Assembly (NCBI GenBank): GCA_963812775.1
Contig: CAWEWH010000005.1
Location: 682,001-746,000, forward strand
Direction of reading: 5' to 3'
DNA length: 64,000 nt
From: CAWEWH01 sp963812775
GTDB lineage: Bacteria > Pseudomonadota > Alphaproteobacteria > Rhizobiales > Beijerinckiaceae
Position numbers and translations under genes: made by a program. The notes under the pieces are model-generated. The model saw nothing but the letters and a program-made list of their open reading frames with translations, was not told the origin of the DNA and did not search any database. Shown piece after piece: positions 54,050 through 62,890 of the stretch (position 1 is the first letter of the stretch; every line of letters starts with the position of its first letter).

Positions 54050-55222
54050 TCACGGGTGTCCTAAGTTGGCAGCTCCCCGGCGCGGATCTCGCGATGAGGA
54101 GGTGTCAAGGCGGAAGCGGTGCTCAGGGATTTCGGTGAAGAGATCGGCATAGCGCCGCGGCACGGGGATGTCGCTCAGCGCGCGTACGCGCCCCGCGGCG
54201 TCGATGCGCACGGCCACCAGAAAGCTGCCCCCGGAACTGGCGATTTCCTCGAGCGCGGCGTGCATTCGAGCCTCATCATCGCCATAATATTTCGGCGCAA
54301 CCAGCCGCTCCGCTGTATCCGCCCCGATCACAAACGTCGTCCTCGGAAACAAGCGCGACTTCTCGACGAAGGTGGGCGCCCTCGTGAGCTCGACCGGCGA
54401 CTTCCAGGCGAATTGCGCGAGCCGATGTCTCACCGTCTCGCCCGCCAGCGGCGGCTTGTCGACGTTGGTGACGGAGATTTCGAACGCCAAGGGCTGCTGC
54501 CTGAGCTCTTCGGCGACCCGCGCCAGCAACACATGTCCAGCGTGCACCGGGTTGAAAGAACCCGGCAACAGCACAAGGGGCCGCGGCGCCGACAGCATCA
54601 TTTGGCCGTCGGGCTGGGCGGTGACGCGATCGATCTCGCCCGCCAAGAGCTGATCGATAGCATCCACGGTCGCGACGACCGTCTCCGCAAAATGTTCATC
54701 CGCATCGAGCAGGCTGCGTGGCGACGGTGCGGCAATCCCGCATGCGCGGGCGAGCCACAGGACGATCGCGCGCGAAACGAGGTCTTCTTCAGCGGCGCGA
54801 TCGCGTCGGCCCTTGGCCATCACGCCCGTGCAGTGCGCGATGCCGGCAGAGTTGGCGAAAGCGATGTGAAACCGATGCTCGCCTTTGCGCGGGCGATCGC
54901 TCACCAGTGCCGCCGTCGCGCCGAGGCCAACCAGATCGGTGTCCGCCGGCACCAGCCTGGCGGCGCGTGCCCGTGCGCTCCGTGCCATCGCGATTGCGGT
55001 GTCGGCACTGCATGCCTGTGCCGGTGCAAAGCCGAGAAACGTCGCAAGCGCCAGCGCGTCGTAGGGAACCTGCGCCTCGATCAGCAGCCGAGAGCCCCCG
55101 GGAACACGAAGCAACTCGCCGACCGCCCCGCTGCCGCCCCCGGTGATCGCGAGTGCAGCCTTGCGGCCGGACGCGTGCAATGCGGAGATCAATTGTTGCC
55201 ACGCAGCGTCCGACGGGCTCAT
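54050..55222 (-). CDS. Fusion of a diverged CinA-like domain with a nicotinate-nucleotide-adenylyltransferase-like domain
   Basis: 390 residues. Residues 1-160 follow the CinA/PncC fold: ITGGGSGAVGELLRVPGGSR near residue 26, VPYDALALATFLG with the family tyrosine near residue 53, and DLVGLGATAALVSDRPRKG near residue 95. The catalytic serine that precedes TGG in CinA (S in ESCTGG) is alanine here, so deamidase activity is doubtful. Residues 215-390 form a nucleotidyltransferase domain: VLLPGSFNPVHAGHVLLARV with the HxGH motif, FEISVTNVDKPPL, and FVIGADTAERL, ending RLDTSSSRDPRR, which resembles the SxSSxxR end motif. A pathway link is suggestive: CinA makes NaMN from NMN and NadD-type enzymes adenylate NaMN. 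It is convergent with the VOC gene. Confidence 0.85.
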   Translation of the reverse strand: MSPSDAAWQQLISALHASGRKAALAITGGGSGAVGELLRVPGGSRLLIEAQVPYDALALATFLGFAPAQACSADTAIAMARSARARAARLVPADTDLVGLGATAALVSDRPRKGEHRFHIAFANSAGIAHCTGVMAKGRRDRAAEEDLVSRAIVLWLARACGIAAPSPRSLLDADEHFAETVVATVDAIDQLLAGEIDRVTAQPDGQMMLSAPRPLVLLPGSFNPVHAGHVLLARVAEELRQQPLAFEISVTNVDKPPLAGETVRHRLAQFAWKSPVELTRAPTFVEKSRLFPRTTFVIGADTAERLVAPKYYGDDEARMHAALEEIASSGGSFLVAVRIDAAGRVRALSDIPVPRRYADLFTEIPEHRFRLDTSSSRDPRRGAANLGHP

Positions 55223-55416
55223 GGTGCGTGTGTGGTCCGAAGCTGAAAAGTGCCTCGCGGAGGGTGAAAGACAATCCGGACAGAGTCAACAGGCTCTGCC
55301 TGGAGTGTCCGGAGTGCTCGTCGTGATGCGCCGAGCCGTGGAGATCTCCGCCTGAAGCCGAAGGTCAGTTGCTGCGCCCCCGGTGGCGCGGATCGCCGTC
55401 AATAGCCAGCATGTCC

Positions 55417-56790
55417 CTAATGCTGCGCGTCTGGCATGCCGGCGGCGGACAGCGCCTTCTTCTTGGCGCCCTCGAGATCGTAGTGCCGGCGCGTGACGAT
55501 GCGCTGGGCGTAGAGGCCGCCGCCGGCCTGGATGTTGGTCACGAACTTCCAGCCGCCATAGGCATCCGCCGTGAGATCGCGGATGGCATGGAACAGGCGC
55601 ATGCGATATTCGCCGTCGATCCCGTCGGCACCGGCCATGTATTTGCGCACCAGGGGGCCGACCTCGTTGTTCTCCAGGTCGGCGATGGCAGGCGCAGTCA
55701 AGACCGAGCCGCCGGCGATGTCGTGCAGGTGTCGGACCATCAGGTTGTAGTTGGCGGCGCCGTGGTACTTGCCGGCATTGGTGAAAAGCTCGTCCGGATA
55801 GGCGGCGCCGTCCGGGCCAAAGCTGCAATTGCTGATCGCCGCCTCGAGGGCCGCGCGCACCAGCGTGGCATGGATGATCATCTCCGAGATTTTCTCGCGG
55901 ATGTGCCCTTCGCGCGCCAGCCCGTTGGCCTCGGCGATCAGCTGGGCGAAGCCGACAAGCTGGTCGGCCTCGTCGGCCAGGAATGACAAGCCGCCCAGAC
56001 GTTCCCACAGGCCGAGAGCGTGCGCGAACACGGTGGCATGCTGCACCTCGCCGTCGAGAAAGATGCGCTCCCGCGGCACGAACACGTCTTCGAAGATGAC
56101 GAAGCCCTCCGGGCAGTTGTTCTTGGCCGAGATCGGGAAGTCGCGGGTATCCTTGTGCCGGGGCGCATAGCTGGTGTTGACGATCTTGACGCCGGGCGCA
56201 TTCACGGGAACCGCGCAGGCGATGGCGTAGGCTTCCTCGCCCGGCTTCATGGCCTTGGTCGGGATGACCATGAGCTCGTGGCCGAGCGCGGCACCCGAGA
56301 TGTGCAGCTTGGCGCCGCGTATGACGACGCCGTCCTTCCGCCGTTCCACCACGCGGGTGTAGGAGTCCGGGTCCTTCTGTTTTCCGGGCGGCAGGCTGCG
56401 GTCGCCCTTGGCGTCGGTGATGCACTCGGTCACCCGCAGGTCGCGGTCCTGGACGTGCTTGACGAACTTCGCCACCCGCTCGGCGTAGTGGGCATCGCCG
56501 ATCCTTCCTGCCGCGGTGGTCAGCGTCATGATCGACTGGTAGGTGACGTGCGCCACGAGATCGGCATGATGCAGCAGCGGCAGCCGCGCCTTCAGGTCGG
56601 CGGCGGAGCGCGCGATCGCCATCAGCGGCGCTTCGCCGTTGCGCGCGTAGAAGTAGTCATAGCAGCGCCCCACGACGGCGGCGGCCGGCCCCAGGATCGG
56701 ATGCCCCGGCAGGTCCTCGACGTTCGCCCCCTCGAAAAAGATGCTGCGGCCGTCGTTCAGCGAGGCGTAGTACTCGGCGCTCGTCATCAT
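55417..56790 (-). CDS. HpaB / 4-hydroxybutyryl-CoA dehydratase family flavoprotein lacking Fe-S ligands
   Basis: 457 residues with the acyl-CoA-dehydrogenase-like fold of the HpaB family. Diagnostic stretches are MTSAEYYASLNDGRSIFFEG, DLRVTECITDAKGDRSLPPG, GVVIRGAKLHISGAALGHEL, EGFVIFEDVFVPRERIFLDG and DIAGGSVLTAPAIADLENNE. The overall pattern is closest by eye to 4-hydroxybutyryl-CoA dehydratase AbfD. However, the region aligned with its Fe-S cysteines (C99, C103) reads VAHVTYQSIMTLTT, and that of H292/C299 reads LWERLGGLSFLADE, so no cluster can form. A reduced-flavin monooxygenase or isomerase role is more likely. Start 56790 or 56787 (MM); AAAGGACG lies upstream. A GFA gene follows upstream on the same strand. 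Confidence 0.85.
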   Translation of the reverse strand: MMTSAEYYASLNDGRSIFFEGANVEDLPGHPILGPAAAVVGRCYDYFYARNGEAPLMAIARSAADLKARLPLLHHADLVAHVTYQSIMTLTTAAGRIGDAHYAERVAKFVKHVQDRDLRVTECITDAKGDRSLPPGKQKDPDSYTRVVERRKDGVVIRGAKLHISGAALGHELMVIPTKAMKPGEEAYAIACAVPVNAPGVKIVNTSYAPRHKDTRDFPISAKNNCPEGFVIFEDVFVPRERIFLDGEVQHATVFAHALGLWERLGGLSFLADEADQLVGFAQLIAEANGLAREGHIREKISEMIIHATLVRAALEAAISNCSFGPDGAAYPDELFTNAGKYHGAANYNLMVRHLHDIAGGSVLTAPAIADLENNEVGPLVRKYMAGADGIDGEYRMRLFHAIRDLTADAYGGWKFVTNIQAGGGLYAQRIVTRRHYDLEGAKKKALSAAGMPDAQH

Positions 56791-56848
56791 CTCAGGCGTC
56801 CTTTGCAAGCCGACCAGGAACCACGCGTCGGAGGCCGTGGAGCCTCCC

Positions 56849-57253
56849 TCAATTCTGGGGCGGGTAGCGCTCGAACTTCGGCAAATCGTGGGCGCTCGCC
56901 ATCCAGCCGATGCGGTCGGCCACCTGGATGTGCGCTTGAGCGGGAACGGCATCGGGATTGTCGTAGGTTGCACTTTGGATATCGATGATGCCGGGAAGCA
57001 CCTGCGCATTCGTATAGAAGAGCCCGGTTCCGCAGTCGGCGCAGAAATGCCGCCGGCCTTGTTCGGAAGACGCGTAGACCTTGGGCTCCCCGTGCGTGAC
57101 CTTGACGGCGTCCTGTTGGTACATGGTCCAGCCGACCATCGGCGCGCCGGCATGGCGCCGGCAATCCGTGCAATGGCACAGCGCGTGATTGAGCGCATTT
57201 CCCTCGGCTTGATAGCGGATTGCTCCGCAGTGGCAGCCACCGGCAATCGACAT
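56849..57253 (-). CDS. GFA-family (glutathione-dependent formaldehyde-activating enzyme-like) zinc protein
   Basis: 134 residues. The zinc-binding cysteines are in the standard order: GGCHCGAIRYQAEG near residue 6, LCHCTDCRRHAGAP near residue 28 and HFCADCGTGLFYTN near residue 75. The family is annotated after Gfa but most members have no proven role in formaldehyde metabolism. Three in-frame ATGs exist (57271, 57259, 57253). The last is chosen because GGGAG lies six bases before it. It ends 58 bases before the HpaB-like gene and may be co-transcribed. Confidence 0.9.
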   Translation of the reverse strand: MSIAGGCHCGAIRYQAEGNALNHALCHCTDCRRHAGAPMVGWTMYQQDAVKVTHGEPKVYASSEQGRRHFCADCGTGLFYTNAQVLPGIIDIQSATYDNPDAVPAQAHIQVADRIGWMASAHDLPKFERYPPQN

Positions 57254-57577
57254 CGTCATCTCCCGGGTCATGTGTATGGGGGCATACGTCGCCGAGATTG
57301 CTGTTTGGCGCAACGCCCCTGGTGTCGCGATTCCGAAATTCGCTACATATCGGTGGAGGCCCAAATAATGGAAGACTTGGCGAATTTCGGAATCATAAGC
57401 GACACTAGAAGAAACCAATTCTAGTGTGCTTGTCGAATTTGAAGTTCGCGAGGTAGCTGATCCAGGCAATGTAGCGAACTTCAAATTCGGGCACACTAGC
57501 CCTGAACTGTCCGTGAGGCTGAAGACAAGATCCGACAGGATCGACAGGCTCCTATTGGAACCACGAAGGATGCTGAG
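57254..57577. other. Divergent intergenic region dominated by the paired palindromes
   Basis: No gene is visible in these 324 bases. Most of it is the second copy of the paired palindromes (57321-57499). The remaining stretch before the amidohydrolase gene ends with AAGGATGCTGAG, its ribosome binding site. Confidence 0.6.
57321..57499. repeat. Paired imperfect palindromes, copy B (inverted order)
   Basis: The first palindrome (57321-57408) has GTGTCGCGATTCCGAAATTC facing GAATTTCGGAATCATAAGCG ACAC at the far end. The second (57421-57499) has CTAGTGTGCTTGTCGAATTT facing AAATTCGGGCACACTAG, with inner arms GAAGTTCG and CGAACTTC. The inner arms are the same as in copy A at 3630-3803, but the two palindromes come in the opposite order, so the pair as a whole is inverted relative to copy A. 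The outer bases differ in a compensatory way (GTGTGC/GCACAC here, GTGCGC/GCGCAC there). Confidence 0.8.
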
Positions 57578-58570
57578 ATGGCGGCCCCAAGCCCGACCGA
57601 AGAGATCCTGGAACCGGAGTTGCCGATCTGCGACCCGCATCATCATCTCTGGGATTTCCCGACCAGTCGCTACCTGCTTCCTGAATTGCTGGCAGACGTT
57701 CAATCCGGCCACAATGTCGAGAGCACGGTCTTCGTGGAATGCACCGCGTTCTATCGGGCGTCTGGCCCCGATGAGCTGCGCTTCGTCGGCGAGACGGAGT
57801 TTGTCAACGGTGCTGCAGCGATGGCCGCGAGCGGGCGCTACGGCCCGGTCAAGGTCTGCGAAGGGATCGTCTCGCGGGCCGATCTGACACGCGGCGCCGC
57901 CGTTGGGCCGGTTCTCGACGCGCATATTGCTGCGGGCAATGGACGCTTTCGTGGCATCCGGCACGCGGCCGGCTGGGACGCCAGTCCAGATATCCGCAAG
58001 AGCCACACCAACCCGCCCCAAGGGCTCTACGCCGAGCCGGCATTCCGGCAGGGCATGAGAGAGCTTGCCAAGCGCAACCTCACCTTTGAGGCGTGGCAGT
58101 ATCACCCGCAGCTTCCCGGTCTGACCGATCTGGCGCGCGCCGTGCCGGAGACGAAAGTCGTGCTCAATCACGTGGGCGGGCCGCTCGGCATCGGGCCCTA
58201 TGCCGGACGGCGCGACGAGATCTTCAGGGCTTGGTCTCGCGACATCAAGGAGCTCGCGGCCTGCCCGAATGTCTGGGTCAAGCTGGGCGGCCTTGGCATG
58301 ACGATCTGCGGCTTCGACTTCGGCAAGCGCGAGGTGCGTCCCAGTTCGGCGGAGCTCGCCGAGGCGTGGCGGCCTTACCTGGAAACCTGCATCGAGGCCT
58401 TCGGTCCGGCCCGCGGCATGCTGGAAAGCAACTTCCCGGTCGACGGGGCGTCGTGCAGCTATGCGACGCTGTGGAATGCCTTCAAGCGCGTGACCAAGGG
58501 TGCCAGCGCTGACGACAAGGCGGCGCTCTACCGCAACACGGCGCGCAGTTTCTATCGATTGGACGCGTGA
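57578..58570 (+). CDS. Amidohydrolase-family protein (2-pyrone-4,6-dicarboxylate lactonase-like)
   Basis: 330-residue TIM-barrel hydrolase of the amidohydrolase-2 group. The HxH motif is ICDPHHHLWDFPTSRYLLPE near residue 17. STVFVECTAFYRASGPDELR and RFRGIRHAAGWDAS near residue 130 follow, then EAWQYHPQLPGLTDLARAVP, and the later ligand regions VVLNHVGGPLGIGPYAGRRD near residue 210 and GMLESNFPVDGASCSYATLW near residue 285. Members hydrolyse lactones or carboxylates of aromatic breakdown (LigI-like). Start at ATG 57578 has AAGGA upstream. It is divergent from the GFA/HpaB-like pair, separated by the paired palindromes, and convergent with the SAF-domain gene. Confidence 0.9.
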   Translation: MAAPSPTEEILEPELPICDPHHHLWDFPTSRYLLPELLADVQSGHNVESTVFVECTAFYRASGPDELRFVGETEFVNGAAAMAASGRYGPVKVCEGIVSRADLTRGAAVGPVLDAHIAAGNGRFRGIRHAAGWDASPDIRKSHTNPPQGLYAEPAFRQGMRELAKRNLTFEAWQYHPQLPGLTDLARAVPETKVVLNHVGGPLGIGPYAGRRDEIFRAWSRDIKELAACPNVWVKLGGLGMTICGFDFGKREVRPSSAELAEAWRPYLETCIEAFGPARGMLESNFPVDGASCSYATLWNAFKRVTKGASADDKAALYRNTARSFYRLDA

Positions 58571-58643
58571 GTTGTCGGTGACTCTCTCGTCCTTGCTCGC
58601 CAGCAGCGCCCGGCAAGCCGCGAGGTCGCCGTCGCGCGGCGCG

Positions 58644-60000
58644 TCAGCGCTGAGCCGCGGCGCGGCCAGGCGCAACAGCCGGAGACTTGCCGCTCGCGGC
58701 CTCCATCTCGTCGCGCGCTCGCCAGGCGGCACTTATGTGTGGTTTCACCGCATCACGCGTCACCACGGCACCGGCCGCCACATCGGCAAGCAGCGTGACG
58801 TTGTGGGCGAGCCCGATCGGCAGGGCACCGATCTCGCTGCTTGCGGCCGCCGGCATCAGCTTGCCGTAGACGGTATAGCCGCCCTCTCCGTCGAGACGCT
58901 CGCCGGCTTTCAGGGCGCGTTTGGCCACCGCCGCCACGTCGCCGCGCCAGGCTTGCGTGGCGCCCGTCGCCTCGCCGTCGCAGCGCCGCATTGAGCACCG
59001 AGATCGAGAGCTCGAGCCCGATGAGGTGGAACGGCTGGTACATCGCCGCATAGCGGCCGGTCGCGTCGGTGGGGACGCCGTACTGCTTGAAGCACGCGGC
59101 TGCGTAGTCGTTCCGCGCCTTCGAGCACCACATAGACGCCCCAGCGCAGGTCGCGATCCACAGCGCTGCCATCGCGCTTCAGTGACGACACCACCTCGAC
59201 CATGCCGTCGCCCTCGAGCACGCCGCCAAGCGCTCGCGGCCGCAGCGCCGTGGCGAGCTCGTCGGCGCCCACCGGCGGGAACGAAAGCCCGTCCGCCGGC
59301 ACGTCGAGGCCGCAGCGCATTGGCAATCGCCGCCATCTCGATGGCCGACTTGGTGCCGTCGAGAAACGAGTTGAACATCTGCGGGTTCATGCCCGCCGCC
59401 GCGCGCCTCCTCGGCCGTCAGCCCGTAATGGGTCCAGACGTCGTCCGGCGTCACCTGGTGATAGAGCGGCAGGTACTTGGTGCCCTTTCCGGCGGCCGTC
59501 ACCTCGAAGCCCGAGGCCCGCGCCCAGTCGACCATCTCGGCGATCAGCGCCGGCTGGTCGCCATAGGCCATGCGAGTAGACCACGCCGGCTCGCCGCGCC
59601 TTCGCGGCGAGCAGCGGGCCGGCCAGCACGTCGGCCTCGACGTTGACCATGACGATGTGCTTGCCGCGCCGCGATGGCGGCCAGCGCATGGGCGATCGCC
59701 GGCCGCCGGGCTAGCCGGTGGCCTCGACCACGACCTCGACGCCGTCGGCCTCGGCCAGGCCTCGGCGCCGATCGTCGACGAACCGGGTCCGGGCGATCCG
59801 CGCCGCGTCCCAGCCGACGGTCCGGCAGGCGGCGCGCGCCCGGTCGGGGTCGAGGTCGGCGATCACCGCGACCTCGAGCCCGGCGATGGTCGGCACCTGC
59901 GCCAGGAACATCGAGCCGAACTTGCCGGCGCCGATCAGGCCGACCCGCACCGGGCGGCCGGCTCGGCCCGCTGCCTGTGAGCAGCGCGTTCGAGGCTCAC
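58644..60000 (-). pseudogene. Homoserine-dehydrogenase-like NAD(P) oxidoreductase with C-terminal SAF domain, many frameshifts
   Basis: About 450 residues reconstructed across frames. The Rossmann start is VRVGLIGAGKFGSMFLAQVP with IADLDPDRARAACRTVGWD, then HIVMVNVEADVLAGPLLAAK, VVYSMAYGDQPALIAEMVDW and KGTKYLPLYHQVTPDDVW. MNPQMFNSFLDGTKSAIEMA, typical of the homoserine-dehydrogenase-like family, comes next. The C-terminus has RRWGVYVVLE-like text and ends with the SAF-type SSEIGALPIGLAHNVTLLAD and AAGAVVTRDAVKPH. A GTG at 60000 overlaps the stop of the dioxygenase gene as GTGA and is taken as start. Frame changes lie near 59960, 59715, 59685, 59575, 59390, 59315, 59120 and 58985. The substrate is unknown; it is the last gene of its group. 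Confidence 0.8.
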
Positions 60001-60805
60001 TCGGCCGCCACCCGGTGGGCGCGCGCGTAGTCGCAGCAGCGCGTCGTCGGCCACCGGCTCGATCGGCGTGAAGTCGCGGTGCGCGATCCACTCCGCCCGC
60101 GTCGGCTTGCGGATGTGGTTGGAGACCGCGCACAGCGTCAGGTAGACGATCTTGCGCGGATAGGGCGTGATGTTGGGCGGCCGAGGCGTGCACCAGGTTG
60201 CCGTGGAACATCAGCACGCCAGCCGGGCTTGCCGGTCGGCGCGACGATGCCGCCCTCCTCGACCAGCCGCGTGACCGTCGTCGTTGTCGAGCGTCCACAG
60301 CGGGTAGGAGGTGGTCGACTTGTCGTGCCCGGCCGCCAGCATGCCGTGCTTGTGGCTCTTCGGGATCAGCATCAGCGGGCCGTTGATCGGCATCACCTCG
60401 TCGAGGAACACCGCGATGTTCATGGCCCGCGGCTCGGGCATGCCGTCGTCGCGCGCCCAGGTGCCGTAGTCCTGGTGCCACTGCCAGACCTCGCCGTCGA
60501 ACGCCGCCTTGGCGTTGATCTTGAACTGGTGCATGTAGACCGGCTCGCCGAAGATCTGCTCGACGCGGCTCGATCAGGCGCGGGTGGCGCGCCGAGCAGG
60601 CGGAACGCCTCGTTGTAGGTGTGGGCGGCGAAGGCCGTGCGCGGCGCGCCGGACTTCTCGCGCCAGACCTCCTGGCGATCGGTGCGCGTAGATGGCCTCG
60701 GCCTCGCGCGCGCAGCACCGCGACCTCCTCCTCGGAGAAGCAGCTCGGGCAGGAACAGGTAGCCGTGCTCGTCGAACTCGCGAGCTGCTCGGGCGTGAGC
60801 TTCAT
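59997..60805 (-). pseudogene. Phytanoyl-CoA dioxygenase (PhyH) family protein, frameshifts as sequenced
   Basis: Iron(II)/2-oxoglutarate oxygenase of about 268 residues. It starts MKLTPEQLA and continues EFDEHGYLFLPELL, then VWREKSGAPRTAFAAHTYNE. The iron motif HxD is in GEVWQWHQDYGTWARDDGMP near residue 120. MNIAVFLDEVMPINGPLMLI, PKSHKHGMLAAGHDKSTTSY and FHGNLVHASA with the distal histidine follow. Breaks are near 60780, 60725, 60690, 60570, 60275, 60225 and 60185. AGGAGGAG precedes the ATG at 60805, which overlaps the GntR stop as ATGA. Related enzymes hydroxylate ectoine, amino acids or other small acids; the substrate is not decidable. Confidence 0.82.
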
Positions 60806-61518
60806 GGCGCTCCTCCTGCTGGCTTGCTGTTTGCTGCCGGCAGCCGACGGCGAGCTGCTCGATGCGGCGCGCCGTCTCCTCGCCGGCCCGTCGGTGTGCT
60901 GCTGCGCGGCCGCGCTCGGCCGCCGCCGGCGCGCCGGCGACGATCGCTCGAGGATCGCCGCGTGCTCGCGCCAGACGCGCTGGCGGATGCCGGCATCGGC
61001 CAGCACGACGCCCATCGAGCGCATGAAATGCGGCCACTCGTCGCCACCGTCTCGTCGATGGCGGCATTGCCGGACAGCCGTGCAGATCGCGAATGGAAGG
61101 CGACGTCGGCCGCGACGAGCTCGCCGATCGGCCGCATCGGCGCGAGCTTCGCGCCTCGGCGAGCCCGCGCTCGAGCGTCTGGCGCCGCTCGTCGGCGCGA
61201 GCAGCCGCGCGCGCACGCGCCGCGCGGCAAGCCGCGCCGCCAGCCCGTCGAGCGCCGCGCGCACCTGGTAGAGATCGCGCATGCGCGCGCGTCGAGCGGG
61301 CGCCACCACCAGCCCGCGCTTGCCTGCTCCACCAGCAGGCCGCGCCGCTTCAGGACCTGCAGCGCATGGCTGACCGGCTGGCGCGAGACCGCAGCGTTCG
61401 GCGACCGTTTCCTGCGTCAGCGCGCGCCCGGTGCCAGCGTGCCGTCGGCGATCGCCGCGATGAGGCGGTCGTGCACCTGGTCGATCAGCGCCGGCTGCGT
61501 TTCGAGGGGCTTGATCAC
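60802..61518 (-). pseudogene. GntR-family (FadR/FCD subfamily) transcriptional regulator, frameshifts as sequenced
   Basis: About 235 residues. The winged-helix part reads IKPLETQPALIDQVHDRLIA, AAIADGTLAPG and LTQETVAERCG, followed by PVSHALQVLKRRGLLVEQ in another frame. The FCD ligand domain shows DLYQVRAALDGLAARLAAR, RPIGELVAADVAFHSRS, SGNAAIDETVA and RQRVWREHAAILE. Breaks occur near 61470, 61400, 61390, 61300, 61160 and 61040. Start is GTG at 61518. A perfect 16-base palindrome lies 36 bases upstream and could be its operator. The gene overlaps the dioxygenase gene, so it probably controls the downstream PhyH-SAF genes and itself. Confidence 0.78.
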
Positions 61519-61553
61519 GGGTTGCTTCCCACGACGGGTGGGAGGAGTTTAGC

Positions 61554-61569
61554 ATTCTGAATTCAGAAT
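61554..61569. promoter_or_regulatory. Candidate GntR operator
   Basis: ATTCTGAATTCAGAAT is a perfect inverted repeat of 16 bases, AT-rich in a GC-rich background, located 36 bases upstream of the gntR start and 33 bases after the stop of the amidohydrolase gene. Position and symmetry fit an autoregulatory site for the adjacent GntR protein; the assignment is inferred. Confidence 0.55.
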
Positions 61570-61601
61570 TCAAGTATCCCGTGAACGCGCCGGAGGGTCG
61601 G

Positions 61602-62808
61602 CTAGGGTTTCTGAGCCAGATATCGCCTTGCACCCTCGGCAAGCACCTGGACGCCCATCACAAGATCCTCGCGCTTGGTGTCCTCGGCCCAGTGATGGCT
61701 GATGCCGCCTATCGAGGGCACAAACAACATGGCCGACGGGATCTTGCGCGCAGATATTGTGCGTCGTGCCCGGCGCCGCTCGGCAACCGCTGCCAGGCGC
61801 CAGGCGCAGTGCGTCGGCCGCTCCCGCCAGTGCGTCCATCAGGCGAGGGTCGCAGGCGACGGGCAGCGACTGGCTCACGACCTCCAGTGACACGCTGACG
61901 CGCTCGCGACGATTGCTCTCGACAACGGCGCGGTTCAGCAGGGCATCCAGTCGCTGCAGGGTGTCTTGCGAGATGTCGCGGAATTGGAAGTAGACCTCCG
62001 CACGACCCGGGATGATGGACGGCGCCCCCGGCTCCAAGGTGATGCGACCCGTCGTCCAAACCGTCCGTTCATCGCAATGCTTCGGGAACTCGGCATCGAT
62101 CCAGGCGAGGAGGCGCACGGCCGCGAGACCCGCGTCGCGCCGCTCGGCCATCGTGGTGCCCCCGGCGTGATCCTGCTGTCCCTCGAAGATGATCCGATAC
62201 TGCCAGATAGCCACAATGCCCGTCACAACGCCGACTTGATGCTTCTGCCGCTCCAGATTCGTGCCTTGTTCGATGTGAAGCTCAAGGAAGCCTCGATAGC
62301 CGCCGTCCTCGATGGCGAGCCGCGGTCGCCCCGCAAGTCCCGCTTCAACGAGAGCGGTCCGCAGCGGCTTGCCGTGAAAGCGGTTGACGAGGCGATCGAT
62401 CTCCGCGTCGTCGAGCAGGCCGATGAAGGATCGCGAACCAATAAAAGAGCCGTAGTGGCCTTCCTCGTCGGCGAACGCGACGGCATCAACGGGCAGGCCG
62501 GCGCGAGCGAGAGCGACACCTGCGACCACGCCAAGCGCCCCGTCGAGCCAACCGGCCTCGTTCTGGGACTCGATATGGCTGCCGACGAGCACCTTGGGGC
62601 CAACGCCCGGGTGCCGGCCGAGCACATTGCCGATGCCGTCGATCTCTGGCGCGAGCCCCGCCGCCCGCATGCGGTCCATCAGCCAGCGACGCGATTCCAT
62701 GTCCTGGGGCGTGTAGGTGGGTCGGTGCACGCCGGTCTTGAAGGCGCCGATCGCGCGCAACTGGTCGAGGTCGGCCAGAAATTGCTGGGGGTCCACGTCA
62801 GTCATCAT
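61602..62808 (-). CDS. M20-family Zn-dependent amidohydrolase (N-carbamoyl-amino-acid hydrolase / allantoate amidohydrolase type), C-terminal frameshifts
   Basis: About 401 residues. Metal ligands follow the M20C order: LVGSHIESQNEAGWLDGALG near residue 76 (H and D), VAFADEEGHYGSFIGSRSF near residue 108 (EE), and LELHIEQGTNLERQ near residue 172. The dimer domain has GQQDHAGGTTMAERRDAG, and the NCAA-type SGAGHDAQ segment lies near 61800. After that the frame changes twice, and IPSAMLFVPSIGGISHHWAE and LAEGARRYLAQKP finish the protein at a TAG at 61602. The span is one base over a multiple of three. AmaB/HyuC- and allantoate-type enzymes cannot be separated by eye. Confidence 0.88.
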
Positions 62809-62890
62809 TCAGGCATCCATGTCACCCGTCCGCCGCATCGCTTCCGTCCACGCCGACCAGGCACAATGATCTCCCCACGCGTCGCCCAAG

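Noticed and set aside
59711..61642. 643-codon minus-strand frame spanning gntR, the dioxygenase and the dehydrogenase
   Set aside because: It is not one protein: it contains fragments of three genes that happen to share this frame between indels.
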